DNA of 64,000 nucleotides from CBDDGJ01 sp965199285. Lineage in GTDB: Bacteria > Pseudomonadota > Alphaproteobacteria > RS24. Position numbers and translations under genes: made by a program. The stretch is from NCBI GenBank assembly GCA_965199285.1, contig OZ240687.1, forward strand, positions 868,001-932,000, in the 5' to 3' direction. This document shows, one piece after another, positions 46,386-55,128 of this stretch (within the stretch, counting starts at the first letter, position 1; every line of letters begins with the position of its first letter). The notes under the pieces were generated by a model. That model had not been told where the DNA came from and searched no databases. It saw only the letters and a program-made list of their open reading frames with translations.

Positions 46386-48191
46386 TTAATTCACCCAAAT
46401 AGGGGAACTATATGCCCGCTCTTGAATGGTTGCTGGCACATTGGGGCGCGGTTTCACGCCCGCGCGCATCGCATCCCAGCTTGACCAGCGGCAGGATGGG
46501 TTCTCGAGAACCCGCGCATAATAAAACGCTTTTTGCCCAGCCTGATAATCCGGATCTTGCCATAGGGTTTTTAGCTCATCAGCGCTGGTATTGGCGCTGG
46601 CAGCACAATTTTCCAAATCGACCTTAGCGCCATTATCGGGGCAGCGTTGGGTTACCGGATCAATCTTTGCGCCGCCTGCACAAGCGACATCATAAACACG
46701 TTCATGCGTATCACCACCGGCATCAACCCACCCCTTAATCACTTGCAAACGTTGCAGCCCGTAAGAGAGCTCATCGCGCAACGCCCAGACAATAAATTGT
46801 GGCACAGCCTCCCCCGCGACAAGATCACCGCCCATGGCAACGCCGCGCGCATAGGCTTGTTTCATCAGTAGCGGATCATCTAAATTTGTATTGCCAAAAT
46901 CAGTGCTGGCAAAAAACCGCAACCGTAAACGCGGGCCGGTGGTGGCGAACACCTCTTTCCGCTGCATCGCCGCAAACAAGCTATCGCGGGTATTTTCTTC
47001 CGCCCATATGCCCGCCAGGCCAGAGGCGCTCCAGGTATGGAAATTATTCTCATTATATGTGCCTTTCGCATCAACCGGCACAGAACCGCGCAATTTACCA
47101 TTTGCATCAATAATACCGACTTTCGACCAATAATTGCTTTCATCAAATGCACCCGCCGCTACATGCGTGTCAGATGCGCCGATAAGACCAAATTTATACG
47201 GATTACCGCGCCCTTCGGCTTCCATTTTAAGGCCGTTCAGATAGGCCTCACGAACGTAAGAGCCACGCGGTTGGCTTGACTCCCAAGCGCCGATACGAAA
47301 TGGCATGGTTTCAAAATCAGCCCATTCATCATTTGGTGATAGAAGCGGATGCGTTTCGCTATCCCCCTTCACCTGTGTCACTTCAACCACGGGCTCATTG
47401 CGCATACGAGTTTGGGCATAGGCCTGATCAATAGGATTACCATTCCAATCAACATTTTGGAACATGAGACCATTAGAGCCATTGGAATTATGCGGAATAG
47501 CGATGGTATCAATGCCTTGGGCACGTAAATCATCCATCCAGCGCCATAAATCTTCTGGGTTCAAAGACATAATCCGACTAAAGGGAAGCGCCGGGGCTTT
47601 ACTGCCACGAAAGATTACATTCCGGTGCATATTCTGGTTTTGTGGGCCAGATGTATATTCATAAGCGATAAAGGTAGTAAATTTTCCCGGTTCATTATGA
47701 GCTTCTGCAGTTTCGATAATCTGCTGCCAGGCGGATTTTGAAATTTCAGGATCATAAAGATCATCCGTCTCGCCGTCTTTTGTCGGGTTAAGGCGGGTAA
47801 ACAGCCCCTGAAACGCCAATAAACGGTCTGCCGGTGTTGTCGCTTTCCTTAAGGATAAAGAAATCGGGTGTTTTGAGACCTCTTGCTTTGGATCATGCAT
47901 CGCCGGCAGCATGCCAAGATACATGGCATGATCGGTGACAGCCTGAAAATCAAGCGGGCGTTTGAGCTGCATCTTAAACCCGGCCGGATGCGTAAGCGCC
48001 TCGCCCTTTGCATAGCGATAAGCATCGTCTGGATCATTGCGATTGCCGAAAATATAAGCATCAAAAGATAACACGGTGTGAATATGCGTCTCGCCAAAAA
48101 AGGCTTGCCGGTCGGCCGGATCAGCGTTCGCCGTTACCGTCGCAAATACATATGTGCAGAAAAATAAAGCTACAAATAAAGCGCGTCTCAT
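46386..48191 (-). CDS. DUF3604 domain-containing exported protein
   Basis: 601 residues with a signal peptide (cleavage near TANADP, residue 23). FFGETHIHTVLSFDAYIFG near residue 31 and DFQAVTDHAMYLGMLPAM near 81 are the PHP-like His/Asp metal motifs of DUF3604; the C-terminus ends AYSSPIWVN as usual. The reaction is unknown, probably a periplasmic hydrolase. Convergent with znuB. Confidence 0.88.
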   Translation of the reverse strand: MRRALFVALFFCTYVFATVTANADPADRQAFFGETHIHTVLSFDAYIFGNRNDPDDAYRYAKGEALTHPAGFKMQLKRPLDFQAVTDHAMYLGMLPAMHDPKQEVSKHPISLSLRKATTPADRLLAFQGLFTRLNPTKDGETDDLYDPEISKSAWQQIIETAEAHNEPGKFTTFIAYEYTSGPQNQNMHRNVIFRGSKAPALPFSRIMSLNPEDLWRWMDDLRAQGIDTIAIPHNSNGSNGLMFQNVDWNGNPIDQAYAQTRMRNEPVVEVTQVKGDSETHPLLSPNDEWADFETMPFRIGAWESSQPRGSYVREAYLNGLKMEAEGRGNPYKFGLIGASDTHVAAGAFDESNYWSKVGIIDANGKLRGSVPVDAKGTYNENNFHTWSASGLAGIWAEENTRDSLFAAMQRKEVFATTGPRLRLRFFASTDFGNTNLDDPLLMKQAYARGVAMGGDLVAGEAVPQFIVWALRDELSYGLQRLQVIKGWVDAGGDTHERVYDVACAGGAKIDPVTQRCPDNGAKVDLENCAASANTSADELKTLWQDPDYQAGQKAFYYARVLENPSCRWSSWDAMRAGVKPRPNVPATIQERAYSSPIWVN

Positions 48192-48308
48192 GGAGTTCTC
48201 CCTTTAGATTGGGTCAGTTTAAGATAAATCCAGAAAAAATCAATCTGATAAATATAAGAAAGGATAATTCTGCCGTTATAAAAGCACGCCCTAATGAAGC
48301 ATCGGGCC

Positions 48309-48336
48309 GTGGCGGGTTCCTCCCATAACCCGCCAC
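48309..48336 (+). ncRNA. Strong hairpin with anti-Shine-Dalgarno-like loop; small RNA or terminator
   Basis: GTGGCGGGTT (48309-48318) pairs perfectly with AACCCGCCAC (48327-48336), leaving the loop CCTCCCAT. On the plus strand the CCUCCC loop is complementary to ribosome binding sites and resembles loops of alphaproteobacterial small RNAs. On the minus strand it could end the dedA-dsbB-coq7 transcript, but no T-run follows. The rest of 48192-48427 shows no gene. Confidence 0.4.
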
Positions 48337-48427
48337 ATCTTCCCGTTTTAAGCGTTTAAGAACGCCTCGTATGAGATTATATCCCTTGATAAGACAATGC
48401 GTATAAAATTCGTTCTATGAGTATGAA

Positions 48428-48958
48428 TTATATTCGTTTTGAAAGCGCGATCGCAATATGGCAGCCGGTTTTAATCGCGGCGCTTAAGCCCTTATAGCCA
48501 GGTGCGTCTTCCGCCCCATGTGCCCGCGCAGTGTCGCGATGGGCGATTTCATCCTCCCGAAACTTTCTGATTTTTGCTGCCAAATCCTGATGCTCTGGTT
48601 CGTTTTCCAATATCTCCAGCTGTTCGGCATAATGCGCATCAATCACCTCTTCCACCGCTTCGGTACACGCCATAGCAGCTTTTTCACCCATCAGCGCGGT
48701 CGCAGCGCCAAGCGCAAAGCCCGCAACATTCCATAAGGGCGAAAGCGCGGTGGGGCGTACCTCATGCGCGGTCAAAAGCGTATCAAAGGCTTCCAAATGC
48801 GCGTCTTCTTGCGTCGCCATATGGCGAATTTCATCCGCTATCTCTTTCTTGCTGTCAAGTTTGCCGAAAATCGCAAGCTGGCCATCATAAATCCGTACCG
48901 CGCCATGCTCACCGGCATGGTCAACCCGCAAGAGTGATGCTAAGTCAGCTTTCCGCAT
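48428..48958 (-). CDS. coq7: Demethoxyubiquinone hydroxylase family protein (Coq7)
   Basis: 176 residues, membrane-associated di-iron enzyme of ubiquinone synthesis that hydroxylates C6 with oxygen. Iron ligands are in DHAGEHGAVRIYDGQ, TQEDAHLEAF, EEVIDAHYAEQ and REDEIAHRDTA. It overlaps dsbB by 14 bases in a dedA-dsbB-coq7 operon. Confidence 0.93.
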   Translation of the reverse strand: MRKADLASLLRVDHAGEHGAVRIYDGQLAIFGKLDSKKEIADEIRHMATQEDAHLEAFDTLLTAHEVRPTALSPLWNVAGFALGAATALMGEKAAMACTEAVEEVIDAHYAEQLEILENEPEHQDLAAKIRKFREDEIAHRDTARAHGAEDAPGYKGLSAAIKTGCHIAIALSKRI

Positions 48959-49451
48959 GTTTCCTATTCCTAAATAATGTCCACAGGCTGATACTCGCCA
49001 GCCCTAAACTTGCTATCACATTATACCCCGCCATTGATATTCCCCAAAGTAAAAAAGCTGGCGCGTTGCAAGACGCAGGGGTTTCATGGGCTAATTGATC
49101 TAATAAATCATCAACCGTAACCGCAATGCCCCCGCCCGCGCCACTGCAGCCTTGCGGCCCCGCCCAAAACCCATATTCAATGCCAGCATGATACATTCCT
49201 AAGCCTGCATTTGCCAAAAATATAAGCGCCACCAGCGCCAGCAGTTGTGTGATGAGCGGGCGCGATAACCGCAAGAGCGTAGGCAGCGCTAATAAGATAA
49301 GATTGGCATAATATGCCCAGCGCTGTTGCAAGCATAATTCGCATGGGCGCAAACCGCCTATATATTGGCTTGCCAAGGCGGTTGCGATAATCGCCAAACT
49401 TACAAAGAATAGAATTTTAATAAGCTGCGCGGTTGTAAGGTTAACGCGCAT
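48945..49451 (-). CDS. dsbB: Disulfide bond formation protein B
   Basis: 168 residues with four hydrophobic helices. The first periplasmic loop has the CxxC pair (RPCELCLQQRWAYY near residue 36) and the second loop has Cys in PQGCSGAGG and ASCNAP. DsbB reoxidises DsbA and passes electrons to ubiquinone. Coupled to both neighbours. Confidence 0.9.
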   Translation of the reverse strand: MRVNLTTAQLIKILFFVSLAIIATALASQYIGGLRPCELCLQQRWAYYANLILLALPTLLRLSRPLITQLLALVALIFLANAGLGMYHAGIEYGFWAGPQGCSGAGGGIAVTVDDLLDQLAHETPASCNAPAFLLWGISMAGYNVIASLGLASISLWTLFRNRKHAES

Positions 49452-50023
49452 TACAATATCAGGATAAAGCCTAGAAATAATAATCCGATAAAAGCGATAC
49501 TTAAAATGTTAAAGTATTTTTCAATGAATATTTTTATTGGCGCACCGAAAAAATACAGTAAGCCCGCCACCAGAAAAAACCGCGCCCCGCGCCCCACCAA
49601 GCTGGTTAAGATAAAAGGTAAAAGCGGAAAGCCGACAACCCCACTGGCAATAGTTGCAACCTTATAGGGCAAAAAAGTAATCGCGGTGATGAGAATGACC
49701 CAAATCCCCCATTCCTGATAAAGCTCGGTAAAGGCAGAAAATGCCGTCTCAGCCTGATAAAATTCAATAATCGGCAGACCAATAAGCTGATAGGCATAAA
49801 AGCCGATCGCATACCCCAATAATGCGCCGGCAACTGACGCAAGCGTACAATAAAGCGCATAAACCCACGCTTTTTGCCGCTTGGCAACAACCATCGGGAT
49901 AAGCAGAAGGTCTGGCGGTAACGGAAATACCGAGCTTTCAATAAAGCTGATAAAGCCTAGAAAATGCGCCGCATATTTATGCTCAGATTTTTCAAGCACC
50001 CAATCATATAATCGTCTTAACAT
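49451..50023 (-). CDS. DedA/YqaA family membrane protein
   Basis: 190 residues with about five hydrophobic segments. FISFIESSVFPLPPDLLLIPMV near residue 24 and VGRGARFFLVAGLLYFFG near 143 mark the YqaA branch of DedA proteins, now linked to lipid flipping. First gene of the operon with dsbB and coq7. Start at 50023. Confidence 0.85.
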   Translation of the reverse strand: MLRRLYDWVLEKSEHKYAAHFLGFISFIESSVFPLPPDLLLIPMVVAKRQKAWVYALYCTLASVAGALLGYAIGFYAYQLIGLPIIEFYQAETAFSAFTELYQEWGIWVILITAITFLPYKVATIASGVVGFPLLPFILTSLVGRGARFFLVAGLLYFFGAPIKIFIEKYFNILSIAFIGLLFLGFILIL

Positions 50024-50150
50024 GGGTACGATACTAATATGATTGTCTGGCTTCGTCTATATATATATATATTTATATCATAAAACCGCCTATATTTATG
50101 CTTGCCCGCCGCCATCGGCTTGGTTATATATGAATCGCACGTATAAATGT

Positions 50151-50237
50151 GCCTCTGTGGCGGAACTGGTAGACGCGCGGGATTCAAAATCCCGTTTCCT
50201 CACGGAAGTGTCGGTTCGATTCCGACCGGAGGCACCA
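50151..50237 (+). tRNA. tRNA-Leu (CAA)
   Basis: 87 bases with encoded CCA. Acceptor GCCTCTG pairs with CGGAGGC (one G-T pair), anticodon stem CGGGA/TCCCG with anticodon CAA at 50185-50187, a long variable arm (TTTCCTCACGGAAGTG) and a T arm GGTTCGATTCC. Such genes are frequent phage integration sites; a phage-type lysis cassette lies just downstream. Confidence 0.94.
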
Positions 50238-50327
50238 TCACCCTTGCAGGCACGGCGCATAGAGCCGCATAAAAATCAAGATGGCGACGATTTACAATCT
50301 AAAATATATAAAATTTCATAACAATTG

Positions 50328-50356
50328 TTGACAGTAGCAATAAAAATAGGCACAAT
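50328..50356 (+). promoter_or_regulatory. Strong sigma-70 promoter for the holin-lysozyme genes
   Basis: A perfect TTGACA (50328-50333) and CACAAT (50351-50356) are exactly 17 bases apart. The first gene starts about 190 bases downstream. Confidence 0.55.
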
Positions 50357-50551
50357 GATAAAATTATGGTTGCCGATGAGGAAGGGGAGTTGGTGGTGTA
50401 GCGGCCTATTGATATGGCCGATGGCAAAATTGGTTGTTAAACAGCCATAACCCTGAATATGCCCTGCACCCGTCACCGCCGCAACGTAGATTGTCTGCTA
50501 TGTGATATGGCAGGGCTTATAAAATTAACAAAAAAATAGTAAGGATAGGTG
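50357..50551 (+). other. Long leader with hairpins ahead of the holin gene
   Basis: No gene is seen except an 11-codon reading MVADEEGELVV starting at about 50367. Hairpin CGGCC/GGCCG spans 50402-50420. GCCCTGC (50461-50467) can pair with GCAGGGC (50510-50516), while CTGC (50495-50498) can pair with part of the same GCAG, so two folds compete. This suggests a structured, perhaps regulatory, leader RNA. Confidence 0.35.
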
Positions 50552-50986
50552 ATGTGGCAAACAATTTTGGGGAGTTTCGGACAAAGTATTATCGGTTTAG
50601 TAAGCGAGTTTATTGAAGATAAAGACGCACGCAATCAGATTGAACTGAAAATTAAAGAATTAGAAGCTGAAGCCGGCAGACGTGCGGATGAGCTTCAGAC
50701 ATTACAGGCGCAAGCCAATATTGAAGCGGCAAAGCATCCGTCGATTTTTGTGGCTGGTGCGCGGCCATTCATTCTATGGGTGGCCGGTATCGGGGTTGCT
50801 TATGTCGCCCTCATAGCCCCGCTTTTGACATGGGCATGCGCGATTTGGTGGCCGCATGTCACCCCACCAGAAGTCGATAGCGGGTTTATTATTACGCTCC
50901 TGGGGTCTGTTTTAGGCTTGGGCGGACTTCGTACCTATGAAAAGCAAGTGGGTGTCGCGCGGGATAATTTGCACCCAAAGCGGTAA
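50552..50986 (+). CDS. Holin family protein (GTA/phage 3-TM holin type)
   Basis: 144 residues. An N-terminal amphipathic and coiled part (EDKDARNQIELKIKELEAEAG) is followed by hydrophobic helices near residues 73-95 and 107-125. ARPFILWVAGIGVAYV and LGLGGLRTYEKQVGV match the holin family found in gene transfer agents and phages. ATG at 50552 follows AAGGA. It would make holes in the inner membrane for the lysozyme encoded next. Confidence 0.8.
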   Translation: MWQTILGSFGQSIIGLVSEFIEDKDARNQIELKIKELEAEAGRRADELQTLQAQANIEAAKHPSIFVAGARPFILWVAGIGVAYVALIAPLLTWACAIWWPHVTPPEVDSGFIITLLGSVLGLGGLRTYEKQVGVARDNLHPKR

Positions 50987-51024
50987 GCCCATCAAGCGAT
51001 AGGCCGGATGGGCTGGATGAGCTA

Positions 51025-51453
51025 GTGGCCGATTTAAAACGAGACGAAGGTTCCGTTAAAAATGCAGCGGGGCGGCATATTATCTATATAGACAGCGTGG
51101 GGCATCGAACGATCGGCTATGGGCATCTGGTTTTAGATGGTGAAGATTTTAGCAATGGCCTATCTGAAGCAGAAGCAGACGCCTTGCTTATATCTGATAT
51201 TCACCGTGTGGCTTTGGAACCATTTTATAAGATATTCACACCTCCGCCCCCTGGTCTAACGCTTGCTAAAATGAATGCACTTTTAAATATGTTATTTAAT
51301 CTCGGCGAACCGCGGTTTCGGGGTTTCAAGAAAATGATTGCTGCGATTAAAGAGGGCGATTGGAAAAAAGCAGCCGATGAAGCGCTGGATAGCAAATGGG
51401 CAAGTCAAGTTGGCGCACGGGCAGACCGAATTGCAGCCACATTAAGAAGCTGA
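51025..51453 (+). CDS. Phage-type lysozyme (endolysin, GH24)
   Basis: 142 residues from a GTG at 51025. The T4/lambda lysozyme core is intact: catalytic Glu in LKRDEGSVKN, then YIDSVGHRTIGYGH, and LNMLFNLGEPRFRGF further on. It has no signal peptide, so it relies on the holin. No in-frame ATG lies upstream. It cuts peptidoglycan glycan chains. Confidence 0.85.
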   Translation: MADLKRDEGSVKNAAGRHIIYIDSVGHRTIGYGHLVLDGEDFSNGLSEAEADALLISDIHRVALEPFYKIFTPPPPGLTLAKMNALLNMLFNLGEPRFRGFKKMIAAIKEGDWKKAADEALDSKWASQVGARADRIAATLRS

Positions 51454-51726
51454 CACACGTAGCATAGATTTACCATGCAATATTTTATAGACAGCTTTCG
51501 GATCTTTCTCAATAAGCGCATAATGTGCTAGCACCTCGCCCATCGGGTTGCGCCGCCCCGTTTACCAGCTACGCTGATTTGAGACTTTCACCATGAACAT
51601 TTCGGCAATTTGCCAGATATTTTCACGAATGCACCCATTGCGGGGGTGGGCGTGATGCGTCAAAATCTGCGTTAAAAGGACACCAAACACTTGTTTTATA
51701 GTGTTGTTATATGCCAACCAGAAGCA
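51442..51726 (-). pseudogene. Interrupted ORF of unknown, possibly phage, origin
   Basis: On the minus strand an open frame without a start reads through 51726-51442 with one TAA at 51564-51562. Before the stop: VLLTQILTHHAHPRNG and ENIWQIAEMFMVKVSNQRSW; after it: TGRRNPMGEVLAHYALIEK and DPKAVYKILHGKSML. The coherent composition on both sides suggests a gene killed by a nonsense change. Its end overlaps the lysozyme gene. I do not recognise the family. Confidence 0.35.
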
Positions 51727-51743
51727 TCATAAGTTTTATCCAG

Positions 51744-53459
51744 CTATAGTAAAGCACCTAGTGCCAGCATCAGCGCGAAGATGGCAATCAAAAGACCGGT
51801 TGCATTGCCGATACTAAGATGTCCTGATACCGCCCCGATTTTACGGCTGGTGGTATCGGTCTGCTTTAGAGTGTTTAGGATATTGGTTTTAAGACGACCA
51901 AGCCCCCAAACATAAATCCGCCAGAGCGGCATGAATATCGCCATAATCAGGCGCGGCAGACCGCGCCGATATAACCAATCAATATTCAATACGGTTTCAT
52001 CCTTTTCAGCCGGATACCAACCCCGTACCCATAGAAACACAAAGGCGAGGGTTGCAAATAGTAAGAGCTGTAACTCGCTCAGTACATGGCTTGTCGTCCA
52101 TGCCTGATAGGTGACCTCATAGGGTAAAAGGGTATAGAGATACTGCGGAAACAGGCCAATAAAGATACATAAGCCTGCCGCAATCGCCATGGCCACGAGC
52201 ATGGGCAGCGGTGCTTCTTTTACCTCTGGTCCATATGTTTTCTGATGCGCGAAGAATGTGAAAAATGGAATCTTAATGCCCGAATGTTCTAACACGCCAG
52301 CGCTTGCGAATATCAGCCCAAACCAGACCAGAAGATAGCCTTCCTTAATTGTGCTGCCAATGGTAAGCGATTTGGTCACAAAGCCGCTAAAGAGCGGGAA
52401 GGATGAAATCGACAGCGCGCCAATAATGCAGAAAATCATGGTCAGTGGCATTTTTTTGTAAAGCCCGCCCAAAGCGTGCGCCTTTACCGTGCCGACCCGA
52501 TACAGTACCGCCCCCATACTCATAAACAGGAGTGCCTTATAGATAATATGTGCGAAAGCATGCGCTGCTGTGCCATTAAGCGCCAGTTCAGTGCCGATGC
52601 CAATCCCAACCACCATAAAGCCAAGCTGGTTATTGAGTGAAAAGGCAAGCACACGGCGTAAATCATTTTCAATCACCGCAAAAAATACGGGAAATAAGGT
52701 CATCAGCAGGCCGACATAAATGAGCGGCTCAAATCCGGCATAGCAGCGTGCCAACATATAGATGGAGAGCTTGGTGGTGAAGGCGGAGAGAATAACCGTG
52801 CCAGACGGTGTCGCTTCAGGATACGCATCCTGCAGCCAGCCATTCAAAAAAGGAAAGGCCGCTTTAATGCCAAACGCCACTAAAATAAGCCCACCGGCGA
52901 TGCTATAAGGGTTTTGGGCGCTTATTTCAATCGTGCCTGTATAGCGCCATAAAAAAGCAGCCCCCGCCAGCAAAATAACCCCTGAGGTCACCTGTACCAG
53001 CAAATAGCGCATTGCGGCATCGATGGCGCGTTCCGTCCCACGAGCGAGAATAAGAAAAGCAGAACTTATCGCGGTAAGCTCCCAATAAATAAACAGGGTC
53101 AGAAAATCACCGGCATAAAGAGCGGCAATCGCTGCACCGGCATAAAGCGTGCCAGATGTATCGGTAATACGGCTTTTTTCTGGCATCCCGTAAATAATAT
53201 TAAGCGCCGCCGCAATGTGAAATACAATCGCAAAGGGCAAGGTCATCGCGAACGGGTCAATCAGCGCCAAATCCAGCCCGAAAACGCTTAACCCCTGATA
53301 TGTATCTGCTGGCAGATAGGCAGCATGCAGGGTTGACATAGCGACAAGCGCAAGCAAATAGGCTTGTCTGAAAAGCTGCGGTAAAAGCGGTGCTGCCAGT
53401 GCGCCGATGACCATTAAAATACCGGGGGGAAGAAGCGAAAAGAGATCAGGCATTATCAT
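51744..53459 (-). CDS. Mrp-type antiporter subunit D-like protein (third copy, C-extended)
   Basis: 571 residues, the last gene of the antiporter operon. About 14 helices with the conserved Glu in LFIYWELTAISS near residue 131, the Lys in FGIKAAFPFLNGWL near 197 and the amphipathic C-terminal part from about residue 470 to a last helix. It belongs to the proton-pumping MnhD/NuoM-N family and may act as an extra cation or proton channel. Confidence 0.85.
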   Translation of the reverse strand: MIMPDLFSLLPPGILMVIGALAAPLLPQLFRQAYLLALVAMSTLHAAYLPADTYQGLSVFGLDLALIDPFAMTLPFAIVFHIAAALNIIYGMPEKSRITDTSGTLYAGAAIAALYAGDFLTLFIYWELTAISSAFLILARGTERAIDAAMRYLLVQVTSGVILLAGAAFLWRYTGTIEISAQNPYSIAGGLILVAFGIKAAFPFLNGWLQDAYPEATPSGTVILSAFTTKLSIYMLARCYAGFEPLIYVGLLMTLFPVFFAVIENDLRRVLAFSLNNQLGFMVVGIGIGTELALNGTAAHAFAHIIYKALLFMSMGAVLYRVGTVKAHALGGLYKKMPLTMIFCIIGALSISSFPLFSGFVTKSLTIGSTIKEGYLLVWFGLIFASAGVLEHSGIKIPFFTFFAHQKTYGPEVKEAPLPMLVAMAIAAGLCIFIGLFPQYLYTLLPYEVTYQAWTTSHVLSELQLLLFATLAFVFLWVRGWYPAEKDETVLNIDWLYRRGLPRLIMAIFMPLWRIYVWGLGRLKTNILNTLKQTDTTSRKIGAVSGHLSIGNATGLLIAIFALMLALGALL

Positions 53460-53683
53460 CTCTCCTCATCTTCATAATAATTTTGTGGCCGACTTATGAG
53501 CTGGCGTAAAAATACCCCACCGGCAACCACAATAATAAAAGCGACAAAGCCTGCCAGCATGAAAAAGCCGGTTGTGGCTTCAAGTGCGGAATAGCTATGC
53601 CGATGTAAGATAAATTCGCCCGCCAACAGCCCCAGACAGATGATATAAATAAGGCGACGCGCATAAAGACCTAATTTGTTCAT
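53456..53683 (-). CDS. Small membrane protein within the Mrp operon
   Basis: 75 residues with two hydrophobic segments (about 10-25 and 38-60) and an acidic end (YYEDEER). It overlaps its two neighbours by four bases each, so it is translated as part of the operon. No family is recognised; it may be an accessory subunit. Confidence 0.65.
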   Translation of the reverse strand: MNKLGLYARRLIYIICLGLLAGEFILHRHSYSALEATTGFFMLAGFVAFIIVVAGGVFLRQLISRPQNYYEDEER

Positions 53684-55128
53684 GATGCGCCTCCAAAATT
53701 GAGAATAAATAAATCACTATAGAAAAACAGGGCAATCGAGAATAAGGCGGTAAGACCAAAGGCAACCAGCATTGGCCATGGGGCTTCTGCAATGCCTTGT
53801 TGTGAAGATGCAGGTTTTGCAAAAAACCCACGGATAATCGGTTCGCCCAAATAATAAAGATTAAGCAGCGAAGAGACGAATAAAACCGCCACCACAAATA
53901 ATTGACCGGCATCCAATGCGCCCGCCATCAGCATAAATTTTGACCATGACCCGCCTAAGGGCGGAATACCAATAATCGATAACGCGCCGAGCGCAAAACA
54001 AAGATAGGTGAAAGGCATCCGCCGCCCCAGACCATCCATTTCGGTAAGGTCGCTTTTATGATGGGCAACATAAATCGCACCGGCACAAAAGAACAGGGTG
54101 ATTTTACCGGCCGCATGCATCACAATATGCAAAGCTGCCCCTTGCGCTGCAAGCCAGCTCGCCAAGGCCGCACCCAGCACAATATAAGCTAATTGACTAA
54201 TGGTTGAATAGGCAAGCCGCGCTTTTAGATTAGTCTTGGTGATCGCCACCAGACTGGCCGCAAGTAAGGTAAAACTGGCAACCCATACCAACCAATCGCT
54301 GGCATTGGTTTGTGCCAGAAAGTCAATCCCGAAAATATAAATAGCGACTTTAAGAACTGTGAACACACCGGCTTTCACCACCGCAACTGCATGTAAAAGC
54401 GCGCTTACCGGTGTTGGCGCTACCATCGCTGCGGGCAGCCAGCGATGAATAGGAAACAGTGCCGCTTTACCAATGCCAAAGGCAAAAAGTGCCAGTAAAA
54501 GCCCAGTATAAAAAGGTGACATATGCCCTGCCAACACCCCGCCAGAGGTAAAGCTAAGGTCAATATTCTGCGCCCATAAGGCGATAATCGCCAGCAGCAA
54601 AAAAGCGACCGAGCTTGTCACCAAAATGCCGAGATAGAGGCGGCCCGCTTTTTTGGCATCTTCATTGCCTTTATGGGTAACAAGCGGGTAGGTTGAGAAG
54701 GTTAGCACTTCGTAGAAAATAAACAGGGTGAACAGATTACCGGCCAGCGCGATGCCCATTGCGGCATGAATGGCGATGGCATAAAAGATGAAAAACCGCG
54801 TATGATTTTTTTCCTTGGCGCCGCGTAAATAGCCGACCGTATAAAGCGATGCGATCGGCCACAACACCCCAGCGACCAGTGCGAAAAGGGCGCCTAAAGG
54901 CTCCACTGTAAATGTAATGGAAAGCTGCGGCGCAAACGCAAACAGCTCAAGACTAGCGGCGCCGCCTAAATAAATATGCTGATAGAGCATAATGGCTTGG
55001 GTGGCGGTGATAAGTCCGATGAGGATGGAAACCCCATCACGAAGATTCGGCCAGCGGTGTAATAAAAGCGTGGTAAGCGCCGCCGCAAGCGGTAACAGTA
55101 AAAGCAATTCTATTATCATGGCGGGCAT
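53680..55128 (-). CDS. mnhD: Mrp-type antiporter subunit D-like protein (second copy)
   Basis: 482 residues. About 14 helices with GNLFTLFIFYEVLTFSTYPL near residue 130 (conserved Glu), GIGKAALFPIHRWLPAAM near 220 and VALLHAVAVVKAGVF-like (SALLHAVAVVKAGVF) near 240. A proton-translocating subunit of the complex I-related family. Start overlaps the stop of the previous gene (TAATG). Confidence 0.88.
   Translation of the reverse strand: MPAMIIELLLLLPLAAALTTLLLHRWPNLRDGVSILIGLITATQAIMLYQHIYLGGAASLELFAFAPQLSITFTVEPLGALFALVAGVLWPIASLYTVGYLRGAKEKNHTRFFIFYAIAIHAAMGIALAGNLFTLFIFYEVLTFSTYPLVTHKGNEDAKKAGRLYLGILVTSSVAFLLLAIIALWAQNIDLSFTSGGVLAGHMSPFYTGLLLALFAFGIGKAALFPIHRWLPAAMVAPTPVSALLHAVAVVKAGVFTVLKVAIYIFGIDFLAQTNASDWLVWVASFTLLAASLVAITKTNLKARLAYSTISQLAYIVLGAALASWLAAQGAALHIVMHAAGKITLFFCAGAIYVAHHKSDLTEMDGLGRRMPFTYLCFALGALSIIGIPPLGGSWSKFMLMAGALDAGQLFVVAVLFVSSLLNLYYLGEPIIRGFFAKPASSQQGIAEAPWPMLVAFGLTALFSIALFFYSDLFILNFGGAS

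Noticed and set aside
50058..50072. TA microsatellite upstream of tRNA-Leu
   Set aside because: Only 15 bases of alternating TA in an AT-rich spacer; no clear meaning.
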